Source of the DNA: Methylobacterium sp. J-077
GTDB lineage: Bacteria; Pseudomonadota; Alphaproteobacteria; Rhizobiales; Beijerinckiaceae
DNA length: 48,605 nt
NCBI RefSeq assembly: GCF_022829365.1
Contig: NZ_JAKSYJ010000074.1
Span: 1-48,605, forward strand
Direction: 5' to 3'
Part shown: positions 28,929 to 37,437 of the stretch, piece by piece
How positions within the stretch are numbered: position 1 is the first letter of the stretch
Layout of the letters: each line of letters begins with the position of its first letter
Position numbers and translations under genes: made by a program
Notes under the pieces: generated by a model
Told to the model about the DNA's origin: nothing
The model's input: the letters and a program-made list of their open reading frames with translations, nothing else
Database searches by the model: none

Positions 28929-29053
28929 CGCGTCGAGCCTCGCTCAACGCGTTGTGTGAACATCGTAGCCCGCACGGGAGCGGGGACCCGCGTTTCACCT
29001 CCGCTCGTGTTGCCCTGCCCGATCTGTGACCCGCCGGCCTCCCCCGCCGATCC

Positions 29054-29221
29054 TCAGCGGGCCAGCGAGGCCTGCGCGGTGCCGGCGGTCGGCTCCGCCA
29101 GCGGGACCGTGGCGGCGGAGAGCGCCAGGGCGGCCAGGAACAGGCCGGTGGCGGCGGCGCCGGCCCGGGGGCGCGGCAGGCGGAGGGCGTAGCGGCGGGC
29201 GGAGCGCGTCAGGGCCGGCAT
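29054..29221 (-). CDS. Small exported or membrane-anchored protein, 55 aa
   Basis: ATG 29221 to the stop at 29054 encodes 55 residues: a basic start (ALTRSARRYALRLPRPR), a hydrophobic segment (about 20-38, GAAATGLFLAALALSAATV) and a short polar tail. GAGGCG lies upstream of the start. The pattern fits a signal-anchored peptide. No family is recognised. It may be a single expressed peptide or a chance frame in GC-rich DNA. Confidence 0.4.
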   Translation of the reverse strand: MPALTRSARRYALRLPRPRAGAAATGLFLAALALSAATVPLAEPTAGTAQASLAR

Positions 29222-29319
29222 CGGATCGCCTCTTCTGGTTGTAGGCCGCTCGGGCCATTCTCGCAGAAGCAACGCCGCCGGGGGGCGGACCGGTTCCCGT
29301 CCGATCTGGGGATGACGCG

Positions 29320-29586
29320 TCAGGGACGGGCGACCCGGTGGCGCGCCAGGGCGCCGAGGGCGCAGCCCGCGAGATAGGGCGGCAGGAGCAGGCCGGCGCC
29401 CTCCAGCCACAGGCCGGGCAGGCCGGGCACGATCCCCGCCAGGGCGATCCCCGCCAGCAGCACCGCCAGCCCGCACAGGGCCAGCGGCGCGGTCGGCCGG
29501 GCCGGCCAGCCCGCCAGGGCCCCGACCAAAAGGCCGAGCGCCGCCGCCCCGGCGAGCCCGGGCCAGAATCCGGCAAGCAGCAGCAT
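29320..29586 (-). CDS. Small integral membrane protein, 88 aa
   Basis: 88 residues, almost wholly hydrophobic, with three likely membrane helices (about 1-27, 33-53 and 57-80) and a basic C-terminus (ALARHRVARP), suggesting a small inner-membrane protein. ATG 29586 is preferred; a GTG one codon upstream is possible. No conserved domain is recognised. Confidence 0.55.
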   Translation of the reverse strand: MLLLAGFWPGLAGAAALGLLVGALAGWPARPTAPLALCGLAVLLAGIALAGIVPGLPGLWLEGAGLLLPPYLAGCALGALARHRVARP

Positions 29587-29715
29587 CACGGCCGTCCGGC
29601 CTCCCCGGCGCCGATGGGATATCGCCCTGCCCTCCAGGCCCGCGTCCCGAGGTGCGGGCGTTGAACGCCGCCGCGGGTTTTCCTCTCCACCGGGTGGGGA
29701 GGGGCCAGGGGTGGC

Positions 29716-29756
29716 GGTGGTGCAGGATCGAGAGAAACGGTGCCTCCTGCACCACC
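29716..29756. repeat. Inverted repeat GGTGGTGCAGGA / TCCTGCACCACC
   Basis: Perfect 12-base arms at 29716-29727 and 29745-29756 flank a 17-base loop within the 29587-29957 spacer, which holds no gene I can support. A second hairpin lies 30 bases further on. Confidence 0.65.
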
Positions 29757-29786
29757 CCCGCCTGCACGGCCTCCCCACACGCTCGA

Positions 29787-29812
29787 GCGATCCCGGGCAG
29801 GCCCGGGATCGC
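29787..29812. repeat. Tight palindrome GCGATCCCGGGC / GCCCGGGATCGC
   Basis: Perfect 12-base arms with a two-base AG loop, in the same gene-free spacer as the preceding inverted repeat. The spacer lies between a small membrane ORF and the end of the OmpA-like gene, both on the reverse strand. The hairpin could end transcription of the OmpA-like gene, although no T-run follows. Confidence 0.6.
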
Positions 29813-29957
29813 CAGGGGAGGAGCGCGCGTCGCGCTTCGGGGACGACGATGGGTGACCATCGGGGCGACGCGCAGGGCGGATCGGGGTCTGTGTCGGTCT
29901 CATACGGGTTCCGTTTGCTTCATAGGCGCAAACCCGCGCGGGCGCGCGGCCCGGGCG

Positions 29958-31949
29958 TCACGGCAGCAGGGCGAGGATGACGGGGCCGGCCGGCGCGTCC
30001 GGCCCGGCGCTGAGCTGGTCCGGCCGCACCCCGGCCTGGAGCAGATACTCGATCACGGCCTGCCCGCGCAGCCGCGGCAGGTCGAGGGGCGGGTCGTCGG
30101 CGGCCTCCTTGGGCTTGTTTTCGGTCTTTGGGGTGGGGGGCGTCTTGGAGCCGGCGCGCTTCGCGGCTGCGGGCTCGGCCTTCTTCGGGGCCGCGTGGGT
30201 CTCGGGCTCCGGATGCGCCTTCGGGGCCGGCTTCGGGGCCGAGCCGGGGGCGGCGGGCGCCTCCGGCCGGGCGGTGCTCGCCATCCGTGTCGGGGCCGCC
30301 TCGGCGGTCGGGGCGCCCTCCCCGGCCGCCGGCTTCGCCTTGGCCGGGTCGGCGGGGGCCGAGACCGCGAGGCGCAAGGTCGGGCAGGCCTTGGCCAGGG
30401 CCGCCAGGGCGTCGAGGACGGGGTAGAAGGCCGGCGTCAGGGTCGCGCCGCCGGCCGGGAAGCGCAGGGACGCCCCGGCGATGGCGGCGGCGGCCTCGGC
30501 CCGGCAGGCGGCCGGGTCGCGGGTCTCGGCGGGCTGGCGCGCGGAGATCGTGGCCTGCCCGGTCCAGCCGGGAGGCAGCGCCTCGGCCAGCCGCTCCGGC
30601 GTCCGGGCGGCGGCCTCGCGGTAGAGGCTCTCGCCGGTGAGCGTCAGCGCCCGGTCCGACACCGAAACCTCCCCGGCCGCGAGATTCGCCACCAGGGGGG
30701 CGGCTGCGGCGAGCGCCGTGCCGAGATCCGGCGGGGCGCCGTCGGCGAGCCGCGTGCGGTCCACCACCGGCTCGCGGAACAGGCGCGGGCGCAGGGCGGC
30801 GAGCACCCGCTCCCGGGTCGCGTCGTCCGGCAGGTGGCCGGTCAGCGTGACCGAATCCGGGGTCCGGCGGATCGCCACTCGGTAGGGCGAGAGCGGCCGG
30901 GCCGCCAGCGTCACCGGGCCGGGCTTCACCCCGGCGGGCCGGCCCTCGCGCATCAGAGCGGCGGCGTCGGGGATGGCCTGGGCGTCGATGGCGTCGCCGG
31001 TGACCGACACGGCGTCATCGGAAAAGCTGACGGTGCCGGATTGGATCAGCTCGGCGAGCTTGAACGCGAAGGCGATCAGGGCTTTGGGGTCGATCGCCGG
31101 GTCGAGCCCCCGGGCGGTGAGCAGCCGGTCCTGCACAATGCCGCCGGGCACCGCGTCGCCGGCGGCGCGCAGGGCCGCCTCCCGGTCGGCCGCGGAGGGC
31201 GCGTAGCCGTCGAGCAGAATCCCCCGGGCGGATTTCTGCACCGCGAACCGGTACTGCGCCACCGCCGGCGGCAGGATCTCGATCCGCCCGACGCTGAACC
31301 CGGTGGGCGGGTCCGACAGGGCGGCCCGCAGCGCCTCGTAGGCCGGCACGTCCAGGGCCTCGCCGGACAGGCTGAGCACCGTGTCGCTCAACGCCGCCCG
31401 GCCGCCCTTGGCCAGCCCCGACAGCCGCGCCGCCAGGAAGGCCGCGGCGCTGGCGAAATCGGGGGGCGCGCCCCGCGCCGCCCGGGCGCTGTCGTCGAGA
31501 TGGGTGCCCGGCGCCAGCGCCCCGGTGATCCGCGCCTCCAGGGCCCGCCGGCCGATCTCCGCCGGGCGGCTGCCCTCCAGCGCCACCCGGGCCGTGCCGG
31601 TGCGGATCGCCGCCCACAGGAACGGCGCCGCCGTCTCCACCAGCCCGACCTCCGAGACGATCCGCCGGGGCCCCTCCAGCGCGGCGAGCTTGCCCAGCAC
31701 GGTCTCGCGCTCGCCGACATCGGGCGCCTCGCCCGCCGCCACGAGATCCCGCCCCCGCGCCTCCAGCCGCAGCCAGGGCTCGCCGGTGGCCGTGGCGGTG
31801 CCCGACGCGACGCGCGCGCCCGCCGCCTCGATCCGGTCGGCGATCTGCGGGGCGGCGTAGAGGGTCGCGCTCGCCCAGATCAGCGCGAGCGCGGGCAGGC
31901 CGGCGAGCCAGCCGGCGCGGCGCAAGCCTTGAGCGAACACTTCGGGCAA
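29958..31949 (-). CDS. BON-repeat / OmpA-like envelope protein
   Basis: About 663 residues. An N-terminal membrane anchor (about 13-33) is followed by repeated alpha-beta units, each of a VALEGS/LSLSGEALD-type strand plus helix, resembling BON domains (as in ArfA-like proteins). The end is an OmpA-like domain (LRFPAGGATLTPAFYPVLDALA ... LRGQAVIEYLLQAGVRPDQL). This domain is split by about 94 Pro/Ala/Lys-rich residues (about 530-623) and lacks the GHTD peptidoglycan-binding motif. The start is TTG 31949 or GTG 31940; an in-frame TAA lies just upstream. It is divergent from the molybdoenzyme gene. A structural envelope role is inferred. Confidence 0.75.
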   Translation of the reverse strand: MPEVFAQGLRRAGWLAGLPALALIWASATLYAAPQIADRIEAAGARVASGTATATGEPWLRLEARGRDLVAAGEAPDVGERETVLGKLAALEGPRRIVSEVGLVETAAPFLWAAIRTGTARVALEGSRPAEIGRRALEARITGALAPGTHLDDSARAARGAPPDFASAAAFLAARLSGLAKGGRAALSDTVLSLSGEALDVPAYEALRAALSDPPTGFSVGRIEILPPAVAQYRFAVQKSARGILLDGYAPSAADREAALRAAGDAVPGGIVQDRLLTARGLDPAIDPKALIAFAFKLAELIQSGTVSFSDDAVSVTGDAIDAQAIPDAAALMREGRPAGVKPGPVTLAARPLSPYRVAIRRTPDSVTLTGHLPDDATRERVLAALRPRLFREPVVDRTRLADGAPPDLGTALAAAAPLVANLAAGEVSVSDRALTLTGESLYREAAARTPERLAEALPPGWTGQATISARQPAETRDPAACRAEAAAAIAGASLRFPAGGATLTPAFYPVLDALAALAKACPTLRLAVSAPADPAKAKPAAGEGAPTAEAAPTRMASTARPEAPAAPGSAPKPAPKAHPEPETHAAPKKAEPAAAKRAGSKTPPTPKTENKPKEAADDPPLDLPRLRGQAVIEYLLQAGVRPDQLSAGPDAPAGPVILALLP

Positions 31950-32120
31950 AGGTGCAATCGTCGGTTAAAGCGGGTCCGGGCCGCGAGACCATACCGCCAA
32001 TCCGGCAGGATGAAGGCCAATTCTTCGACGGATCGGCTCCGAATTCTTCGCGGGATCACCGAACCGGGGCCCGGCTGCCGCCGCAATCCGCGCGGTTTCC
32101 GCGCGGGTTTCGCCGCAAAA

Positions 32121-34217
32121 ATGCACGGCGCTTGCATCATCCCCGCACCCACCGCGAGACACCGCCACGGAGTTCGTCGCTTGGCCCGGACCGTCTGCCC
32201 GCACGATTGCCCCTCCGCCTGCAGCCTGGACGTGCAGGTGGCCGACGGCCGCGTCGTCTCGGTCAAGGGCGGCGACAACCCCTACACCGCCGGCGTGATC
32301 TGCGCGAAGGTCAGCCGCTACGGCGAGCGGGTCCACCATCCGGACCGGATTCTCCAGCCGCTGGAACGGGTTGGCCCGAAGGGCGGCGTCCAGTGGCGCC
32401 CGATCTCCTGGGACGCCGCCCTCGATCGCCTGGCCGGCGCCTTCGCGGAAACCGCCGAGCGCCACGGTCCGGAGGCGGTCTGGCCCTACAACTCCGGCGG
32501 CACGATGGGCCTCGTCCAGCGCGACGGCATCCACCGGTTGACCCACGTGATGGGCTATTCCCGCCGCAAGCGAACGATCTGCACCGCCATCGCCACCGCC
32601 GGCTGGAGCGCCGGGATCGGCCGCATCGCCGGGCCGGACCCGCGGGAAATGGCGCTTTCCGACCTGATCGTGGTCTGGGGTGGCAACCCGGTGAGCACCC
32701 AGGTCAACGCGATGAGCCACATCAGCCGGGCCCGCAAGACGCGCGGCGCCAAGCTGGTGGTGATCGATCCCTACCGCACCGGCACCGCGGCGGCGGCCGA
32801 CCTCCACCTCGCCCCCCGGCCCGGCACCGACGGGGCACTGGCCTGCGCGGTGCTCCACGTGCTGTTCCGAGACGGCTATGCGGATCGGACCTATCTGGCG
32901 GCCCATGCCGAGGATACGGCGGCCCTGGAGGCGCATCTCGCTACCCGAACCCCCACATGGGCGGCGGCGATCACCGGCCTCTCGGTCGCGGAGATCGAGG
33001 CCTTCGCGGTGCTCTACGGGGCGACGCCGCGCAGCTACATCCGCTGCGGCTTCGGCTTCACCCGGACGCACAACGGCGCGGTCAACCTCCACGCGGTGAC
33101 CTGCCTGCCGACCGTGACCGGTGCCTGGCAGCACGAAGGCGGCGGCGCCCTCTGGCAGAACGCCGCGATCTTCAACTGGGACAAGACCTTGACCGAAGGC
33201 CTCGACGCCAAGGCCCCGGGCGTGCGCGAACTCGACATGAGCCGGATCGGGGCGATCCTCGCCGACGATCCGGAGGCCCTGCAGGGCGGCCCGCCGGTGC
33301 GGGCGATGCTGATCCAGTCGGCGAACCCTGCCGCCTCAGCCCCGGACAGCAACCGCGTCCGCGCCGGCCTGCTGCGGCCGGACGTGTTCGTGGCCGTGCA
33401 CGAGCAGTTCATGACCGAGACCGCGGCGCTCGCCGACCTCGTGCTGCCGGCCACCACTTTCCTGGAGCACGACGACATCTACGGGGCCGGCGGCCACAGC
33501 CACATCCAGTCGGGGCTGGCGCTGCTGGAACCGTTGGGGGAGTGCCGCTCCAACCACGACCTGATCGCCGCCCTGGCCGGCCGGCTCGGAGCCGTGCATG
33601 CGGGGTTCGCCTTGAGCGCCCGGGATCTCGCCGACACCACCCTGGCCCGCTCCGGCTGGGGCGGCTTCGACAGGCTGGAGCAGGAGCGCTGGATCGACGC
33701 GCAGCCGGGCTTCTCCGAGAGCCACTTCCTCACCGGCTTCGGCCATCCGGACGGGCGCTTCCGGTTCAGCCCGGACTGGGCGTCGCTCGGGCCCCGCGCC
33801 GCCGGCATGCCGGCCCTGCCGGACCATTGGGCTGTGTCGGAGCCGGCGGATGCCGAGCGGCCGTTCCGGATGGTGGCGCCGCCGGCGCGCCAGTTCCTCA
33901 ACACCACGTTCACCAACAGCCCGGAATCGATCCGGCGCGAGGGACGCCCGACCTGCCTGATCCATCCGCATGACGGCGCCCGGCTCGGGATCGCCACCGG
34001 GGACGCGGTGGAAATCGGCAATACCCGCGGGCGGGTCCGGCTGCACGCGCGCCTCGCCGAAGGGCAGCCGCCGGGGATCGTCGTGGTCGAGAGCCTGTGG
34101 CCGGCCGCCTCCTTCTCGGGCGGCCGCGGCATCAACGCGCTGATCGGCGACTCGCCGGCCGCCCCCAACGATGGCGCTACGTTCCACGACACCGCGGTCT
34201 GGGTAAGGGCTGCCTGA
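32121..34217 (+). CDS. Molybdopterin-dependent oxidoreductase with [4Fe-4S] cluster
   Basis: 698 residues from ATG 32121 (a TTG at 32181 would give 678). The N-terminal cluster motif is C-x3-C-x3-C-x26-C (C26, C30, C34, C61; VCPHDCPSAC). The Mo-bisPGD core motifs WPYNSGGTMG, VVWGGNPVSTQVN, VVIDPYRTGTA and LPATTFLEHDDIYGAGG follow, and a C-terminal dinucleotide-binding beta-barrel (ARLGIATGDAVEIGN) closes it. No Tat signal, so it is cytoplasmic. The reductase substrate is unknown, and no electron-transfer subunit or maturation gene is adjacent. The continuous open frame from 29652 is antisense to the OmpA-like gene and not coding. Confidence 0.9.
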   Translation: MHGACIIPAPTARHRHGVRRLARTVCPHDCPSACSLDVQVADGRVVSVKGGDNPYTAGVICAKVSRYGERVHHPDRILQPLERVGPKGGVQWRPISWDAALDRLAGAFAETAERHGPEAVWPYNSGGTMGLVQRDGIHRLTHVMGYSRRKRTICTAIATAGWSAGIGRIAGPDPREMALSDLIVVWGGNPVSTQVNAMSHISRARKTRGAKLVVIDPYRTGTAAAADLHLAPRPGTDGALACAVLHVLFRDGYADRTYLAAHAEDTAALEAHLATRTPTWAAAITGLSVAEIEAFAVLYGATPRSYIRCGFGFTRTHNGAVNLHAVTCLPTVTGAWQHEGGGALWQNAAIFNWDKTLTEGLDAKAPGVRELDMSRIGAILADDPEALQGGPPVRAMLIQSANPAASAPDSNRVRAGLLRPDVFVAVHEQFMTETAALADLVLPATTFLEHDDIYGAGGHSHIQSGLALLEPLGECRSNHDLIAALAGRLGAVHAGFALSARDLADTTLARSGWGGFDRLEQERWIDAQPGFSESHFLTGFGHPDGRFRFSPDWASLGPRAAGMPALPDHWAVSEPADAERPFRMVAPPARQFLNTTFTNSPESIRREGRPTCLIHPHDGARLGIATGDAVEIGNTRGRVRLHARLAEGQPPGIVVVESLWPAASFSGGRGINALIGDSPAAPNDGATFHDTAVWVRAA

Positions 34218-34221
34218 TTTT

Positions 34222-34250
34222 GGATCCGCCTTGGCAAAGAGGCGGGATCC
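34222..34250 (+). terminator. Hairpin after the molybdoenzyme gene
   Basis: GGATCCGCCT pairs with AGGCGGGATCC (one bulged base) around a TGGCAAAG loop, 4 bases after the stop codon. It is followed by TAAAGGGCTCAGCCCT, itself a small hairpin. No U-tract follows. A role in termination or 3'-end stability is likely. Confidence 0.5.
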
Positions 34251-34432
34251 TAAAGGGCTCAGCCCTCTGGCGGGGTATCGGGGGGAGCCCCGATGAAGCA
34301 GGCCGGTGCCCGGCACCCGCCAAAGGTCGAAGACCATTTGAATCCAGAGTTTTTCAGAGATCGGTCAATGACGGAACCAGCCTGAATCAATGCGGTTGGC
34401 CGTGGATACACTCTTTGGTGGAAGCCACAGTC

Positions 34433-35266
34433 ATGCGGGTCATCCTCGCCGCCGTCCTGCTGCTCCCGTTCGCCCCATCGGCCTGGGCGCAGAGCCTGTC
34501 CGCCACCGCGACTGCGCCGTCTGCGGCCGCGCTGGAACCTGTGACGGCGATCGCCAATCCGGGCCAGCTCAGCCTTGGCGGCGGATCCACCACCGGCCCG
34601 TTTCCCACCCTCTCGGCCCAGGGCGGCGGCTTGGTGAATGCCGGCCAGCTGAGCTTCGGCGGCGGAAGCTCCGGAAGCGGCAGCATCGCGCCGCCGACTT
34701 CTGCGAGCGCCAGCACCGGCCAGATCGGCCTGACGGGATCCGGGACGACCGGCGGCGCCGGCATCACCGGAACGACTTCCAATTCGACCGGGACCGGTAG
34801 CACGATCGGAGCGACGGGGACGCGCAACGGCTTCAACACCTCTTCCAGCTCGGCGATCGGCTCGATCTCGGGCAGTGCCTTCTCGTCATTTGGCACGGGC
34901 GCGACCAGCAGCGGCTCGGCTATCGCCACGAGCCTGAACACGAATGCGAACTCGGCTTCGTCGGTGGCATCTTTCGGCGCGGGCAGTTTCGGCAGCGGCG
35001 CGGGGATCGGCGCCAGTTCCACCGGCTTGACCGTCAATTCGACCACGTCCGTAACGTCCACCGGGGGCGGTTCGGTCGGCAGCGCCGGGATCGCGGGCGG
35101 CGCGACCGCGACCACGGGCCGGGAACTGGATGCGACCCGTAGCACGGCCGGTGGCAGCGGTGGAGCGGTCGGGGGCGCCGGCATCGCAGCCGGGACCGCT
35201 CAGACCGATACGGCCTGCACCGGCCCGCTTGCGGTGGCCTGCTTCGGCGGGGCGAACACCTTCTGA
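34433..35266 (+). CDS. Secreted Gly/Ser/Thr-rich low-complexity protein
   Basis: 277 residues. A clean signal peptide (1-20, ending AWAQ) is followed by Ser/Gly/Thr/Ala-rich sequence with a loose repeat: NPGQLSLGGGS (42-52), NAGQLSFGGGS (69-79) and STGQIGLTGSG (94-104). The C-terminus has two cysteines (TACTGPLAVACFGG). No charged core or enzymatic motif is seen. The composition recalls cell-surface, biofilm-matrix or adhesin-like proteins, but the function is unknown. ATG 34433 is chosen for the signal peptide. Confidence 0.7.
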   Translation: MRVILAAVLLLPFAPSAWAQSLSATATAPSAAALEPVTAIANPGQLSLGGGSTTGPFPTLSAQGGGLVNAGQLSFGGGSSGSGSIAPPTSASASTGQIGLTGSGTTGGAGITGTTSNSTGTGSTIGATGTRNGFNTSSSSAIGSISGSAFSSFGTGATSSGSAIATSLNTNANSASSVASFGAGSFGSGAGIGASSTGLTVNSTTSVTSTGGGSVGSAGIAGGATATTGRELDATRSTAGGSGGAVGGAGIAAGTAQTDTACTGPLAVACFGGANTF

Positions 35267-35349
35267 CCGGGCCGCGATCGGGGGGCGGAACCCTGCGGAA
35301 GCGCTGCCGTTCCTCTGATCCGGCGTCGCGGCCGGGACAGGAGGCGACG

Positions 35350-35607
35350 ATGCAGAAAGCCATGGGACTGGGCCGTGTTTCGCTTGCGGTTGTTCTCGTT
35401 GTGAGTGTGTCGAGCGCGGTGCTCGCTCGCGATACGGGTTCCACGGTCCCGAGCACCAAAGGCCGCACAGGGAGCCTTCACAGCATTGGATTCAACGCGC
35501 CGCAATATAGTTCGGATATCCGTACCGGCAAGGACCAGCCCTATACGTGGCCGGTCGGCGACCGTTATCATCCCGTATCCAAGCCGTTCTACGGCCGGTC
35601 CTATTGA
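35350..35607 (+). CDS. Small exported protein, 85 aa
   Basis: A strong AGGAGG site precedes ATG 35350. A signal peptide (about 1-26, VSSAVLA) leaves a mature part of about 60 residues rich in Ser, Tyr and Pro (YTWPVGDRYHPVSKPFYGRSY at the end, split as YTWPVGDRYHPV and SKPFYGRSY). No cysteines or known domain. It follows the Gly/Ser-rich secreted protein on the same strand. Confidence 0.7.
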   Translation: MQKAMGLGRVSLAVVLVVSVSSAVLARDTGSTVPSTKGRTGSLHSIGFNAPQYSSDIRTGKDQPYTWPVGDRYHPVSKPFYGRSY

Positions 35608-35729
35608 AGCTCTCGTCACCGAAGTCGGTACTGGTTCCGCGTCAGCGCTCGCGGCAGTCTGAAATCCACCCCGCCAGCGCGTGATCCTGCGCCGGCCGTC
35701 GTCGAACGAGGATCTGCGGAGAGCGTTTT

Positions 35730-36059
35730 ATGCCGGTGCGGTGTCGGCTGATCCTCGTCGCTCTGGTCTGCGCGCCTTTGCCGGCGCGGGCGGGGGAGTT
35801 CGCGTCTACCGCGCCGACACAGGGAATGGTGATGCCTCTCCCCGATCCCGGCATGGCCAACAGCGCCCCCAGCGCGGCTCCGCCGCCCGACGCGGCCACG
35901 CCCGCGCCGCCACCACCCCTGGTCGCCGATCCGGTCGGCGGCCGGCGGCGGTTTCCGGTCCTCGGCAGCGGTTTTCCATCGACGGAGGGTCGGCTTCCGA
36001 ACCAGCGCACTGGCCCGCGTCGGGAGCACGTGGTGCACGACATCTGTATCGGCTGCTGA
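35730..36059 (+). CDS. Small exported Pro-rich protein, 109 aa
   Basis: ATG 35730 follows GGAGAG. A signal peptide (about 1-21, ending ARA) is followed by a Pro/Ala-rich stretch (about 35-65, PPPDAATPAPPPP) and a basic end with a CIGC C-terminus. The mature sequence is probably disordered. No family is recognised. Another exported-protein gene on the same strand precedes it. Confidence 0.55.
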   Translation: MPVRCRLILVALVCAPLPARAGEFASTAPTQGMVMPLPDPGMANSAPSAAPPPDAATPAPPPPLVADPVGGRRRFPVLGSGFPSTEGRLPNQRTGPRREHVVHDICIGC

Positions 36060-36098
36060 GCCGGTCGTGCCCGGATCGTAACGCTTCGACAGCTCAGA

Positions 36099-36326
36099 TC
36101 ACTGCAAGGCGCGCGATTGGGTATTCGCGCGGATCCAGCGCGGCGAGAGCACATCGCCCGCCTCAGTAATGATCCAGGGCTGCGCATCCTCGGCTTCTAT
36201 CGCCGCGGCGGCAGCTGCGAGCGCTTCGCGCAGGGTTGCAAACGGCCGTCCCTCCGCAGATCGCCCGAGCGAACGGCTCGGCCACACGGTCAACTCGGCA
36301 CGCTTGTCGAGATCGGCGGGCGTCAT
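36099..36326 (-). CDS. Conserved small hypothetical protein, 75 aa
   Basis: MTPADLDKRAELTVWPSRSL is followed by RPFATLREALAAAAAAIEAE and WIITEAGDVLSPRWI, an alternating helix/strand layout like small hypothetical proteins common in Methylobacterium. GGAGCG lies before ATG 36326. Soluble, no motif of known activity. It converges on the Pro-rich exported gene. Confidence 0.7.
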   Translation of the reverse strand: MTPADLDKRAELTVWPSRSLGRSAEGRPFATLREALAAAAAAIEAEDAQPWIITEAGDVLSPRWIRANTQSRALQ

Positions 36327-36811
36327 GGTCGCGCTCCAAAAATTGGACGACTTGACTCTGTCTAACCAACCTATGTGACGTGCAGCTGGCGATCCTGTTG
36401 CCGATTCGTGTCGTGACGATCAAAACCTGTGACACGGCTTCACATCGTCGATCCTCGGACCGTCTGCAGCGCTCGGGGCAGTCCATCTTCAGACGGCGAT
36501 TCGACCGACGGAGCTGCAAGCCGGTCTGACTCAGACGTGGCGTCGCTTTCCGATCCGTCAAAGCAAAATTAAATCTTGCCCGATCTCAAATTATATTTGA
36601 GATTTCCTCAGATGAATTTTAGTTCATTTGTCTGTACCGCATAGCATAGTTTGTGAAGAAACCTGTTTTTCCCTTTGGCGGCGCGGCGAGACCTGCAAAA
36701 CCATGCCGATAGGGTGTTATGTTGCAATGCGCAATGAACATGCCGCACCGCACAAATCCATGGTCTCATGCACTCAGCGATTGCATTCTGCGATCGAACC
36801 GGAGTCGCACA
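36327..36811. other. Gene-free spacer with an AT-rich patch
   Basis: 485 bases without a supportable gene. The stretch 36560-36690 is AT-rich compared with its surroundings and contains a perfect inverted repeat. The promoter of the exported protein at 36812 and of the divergent small gene at 36326 should both lie here. Frames starting at 36628 and 36719 are not convincing. Confidence 0.5.
36583..36603. promoter_or_regulatory. AT-rich perfect inverted repeat ATCTCAAAT-TAT-ATTTGAGAT
   Basis: 9-base arms with a three-base centre in an AT-rich patch, followed 8 bases later by a smaller repeat ATGAA-TTTTAG-TTCAT. The symmetry suits a dimeric regulator site. It could equally be a hairpin in a transcript. 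Confidence 0.45.
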
Positions 36812-37066
36812 ATGCGCACGATCCTTATCCTCGCGTCGGCGGCGCTCACCTCAGCCGCCATCGTCACCGGTCCCGCCGCCGCGGATGACCGCCTGAATCT
36901 TACGCCGCCGCTGTATCGGGAACAGGCCCGCGCCGCCACGCAGGCCCGCCCGGTCGGCGACCTGACCACCACGCCCCAGCCGGTCTTGAGCGCCCGCACC
37001 AGCACAAGGCCGGTGGCGACCGTCGAGCGTCCGATCGTCCAGGCCTCCGCCGACTCGACCCGCTGA
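36812..37066 (+). CDS. Small exported protein, 84 aa
   Basis: ATG 36812 is preceded by CGGAGTC. A signal peptide (about 1-24, TGPAAA) leads to a short mature part (DDRLNLTPPLYREQARAATQ and a Thr/Arg/Pro-rich tail) that is probably disordered. No known domain. It resembles the other short exported proteins of this stretch in size and architecture only. Confidence 0.6.
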   Translation: MRTILILASAALTSAAIVTGPAAADDRLNLTPPLYREQARAATQARPVGDLTTTPQPVLSARTSTRPVATVERPIVQASADSTR

Positions 37067-37132
37067 GCGCATCATGGCCGCGTCACGAGGCTTCAACTCG
37101 CCGGACCGATATCTCCCCCGGCGGGGTGCGGG

Positions 37133-37375
37133 TCAGACGATGTGTAGTTCCTGAGCGGCGATGCTCGGTAACACGCCGCGCTGGATCAGGCGACGGGTCC
37201 GAGCCTGCTGTCCCAGCTCGGCTCTGACGGCGGCACTCGTCGACCGATAGCTCTCGAAGCACAGCTCCAGCCAGGCGTATTGAACTGCGACCGCGAGTAG
37301 GGCGGCGTTCTCCGCCTGGCGGATGCTCAGCCCGAAGGCCTCGTCCGCCAGACGGCCAACCTCGCCGTAGATCAT
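37133..37375 (-). CDS. Small helical protein, 80 aa
   Basis: MIYGEVGRLADEAFGLSIRQ followed by AENAALLAVAVQYAWLELCF suggests two amphipathic helices and a basic C-terminal part (RTRRLIQRGVLPSIAAQELHIV). ATG 37375 with GGAG upstream is preferred to GTG 37387. No signal peptide. It follows the phasin gene on the same strand and may share its transcript. Function is unknown. Confidence 0.55.
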   Translation of the reverse strand: MIYGEVGRLADEAFGLSIRQAENAALLAVAVQYAWLELCFESYRSTSAAVRAELGQQARTRRLIQRGVLPSIAAQELHIV

Positions 37376-37437
37376 CGGCAACTCCACATCCTAGATGGCC
37401 GGCAACCCCAGGGGCCGGCGGCCTTGCGCGTGCGGTC

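Noticed and set aside
29652..34217. Single 1521-codon open frame on the forward strand
   Set aside because: Only the part from about 32121 matches a protein family (molybdopterin oxidoreductase). The first 2.4 kb is Arg/Gly-rich and antisense to the OmpA-like gene, as expected of open frames opposite GC-rich coding DNA.
36628..36888. 86-codon frame before the exported protein at 36812
   Set aside because: It overlaps the signal-peptide gene out of frame and its C-terminus is a His/Arg-rich shadow.
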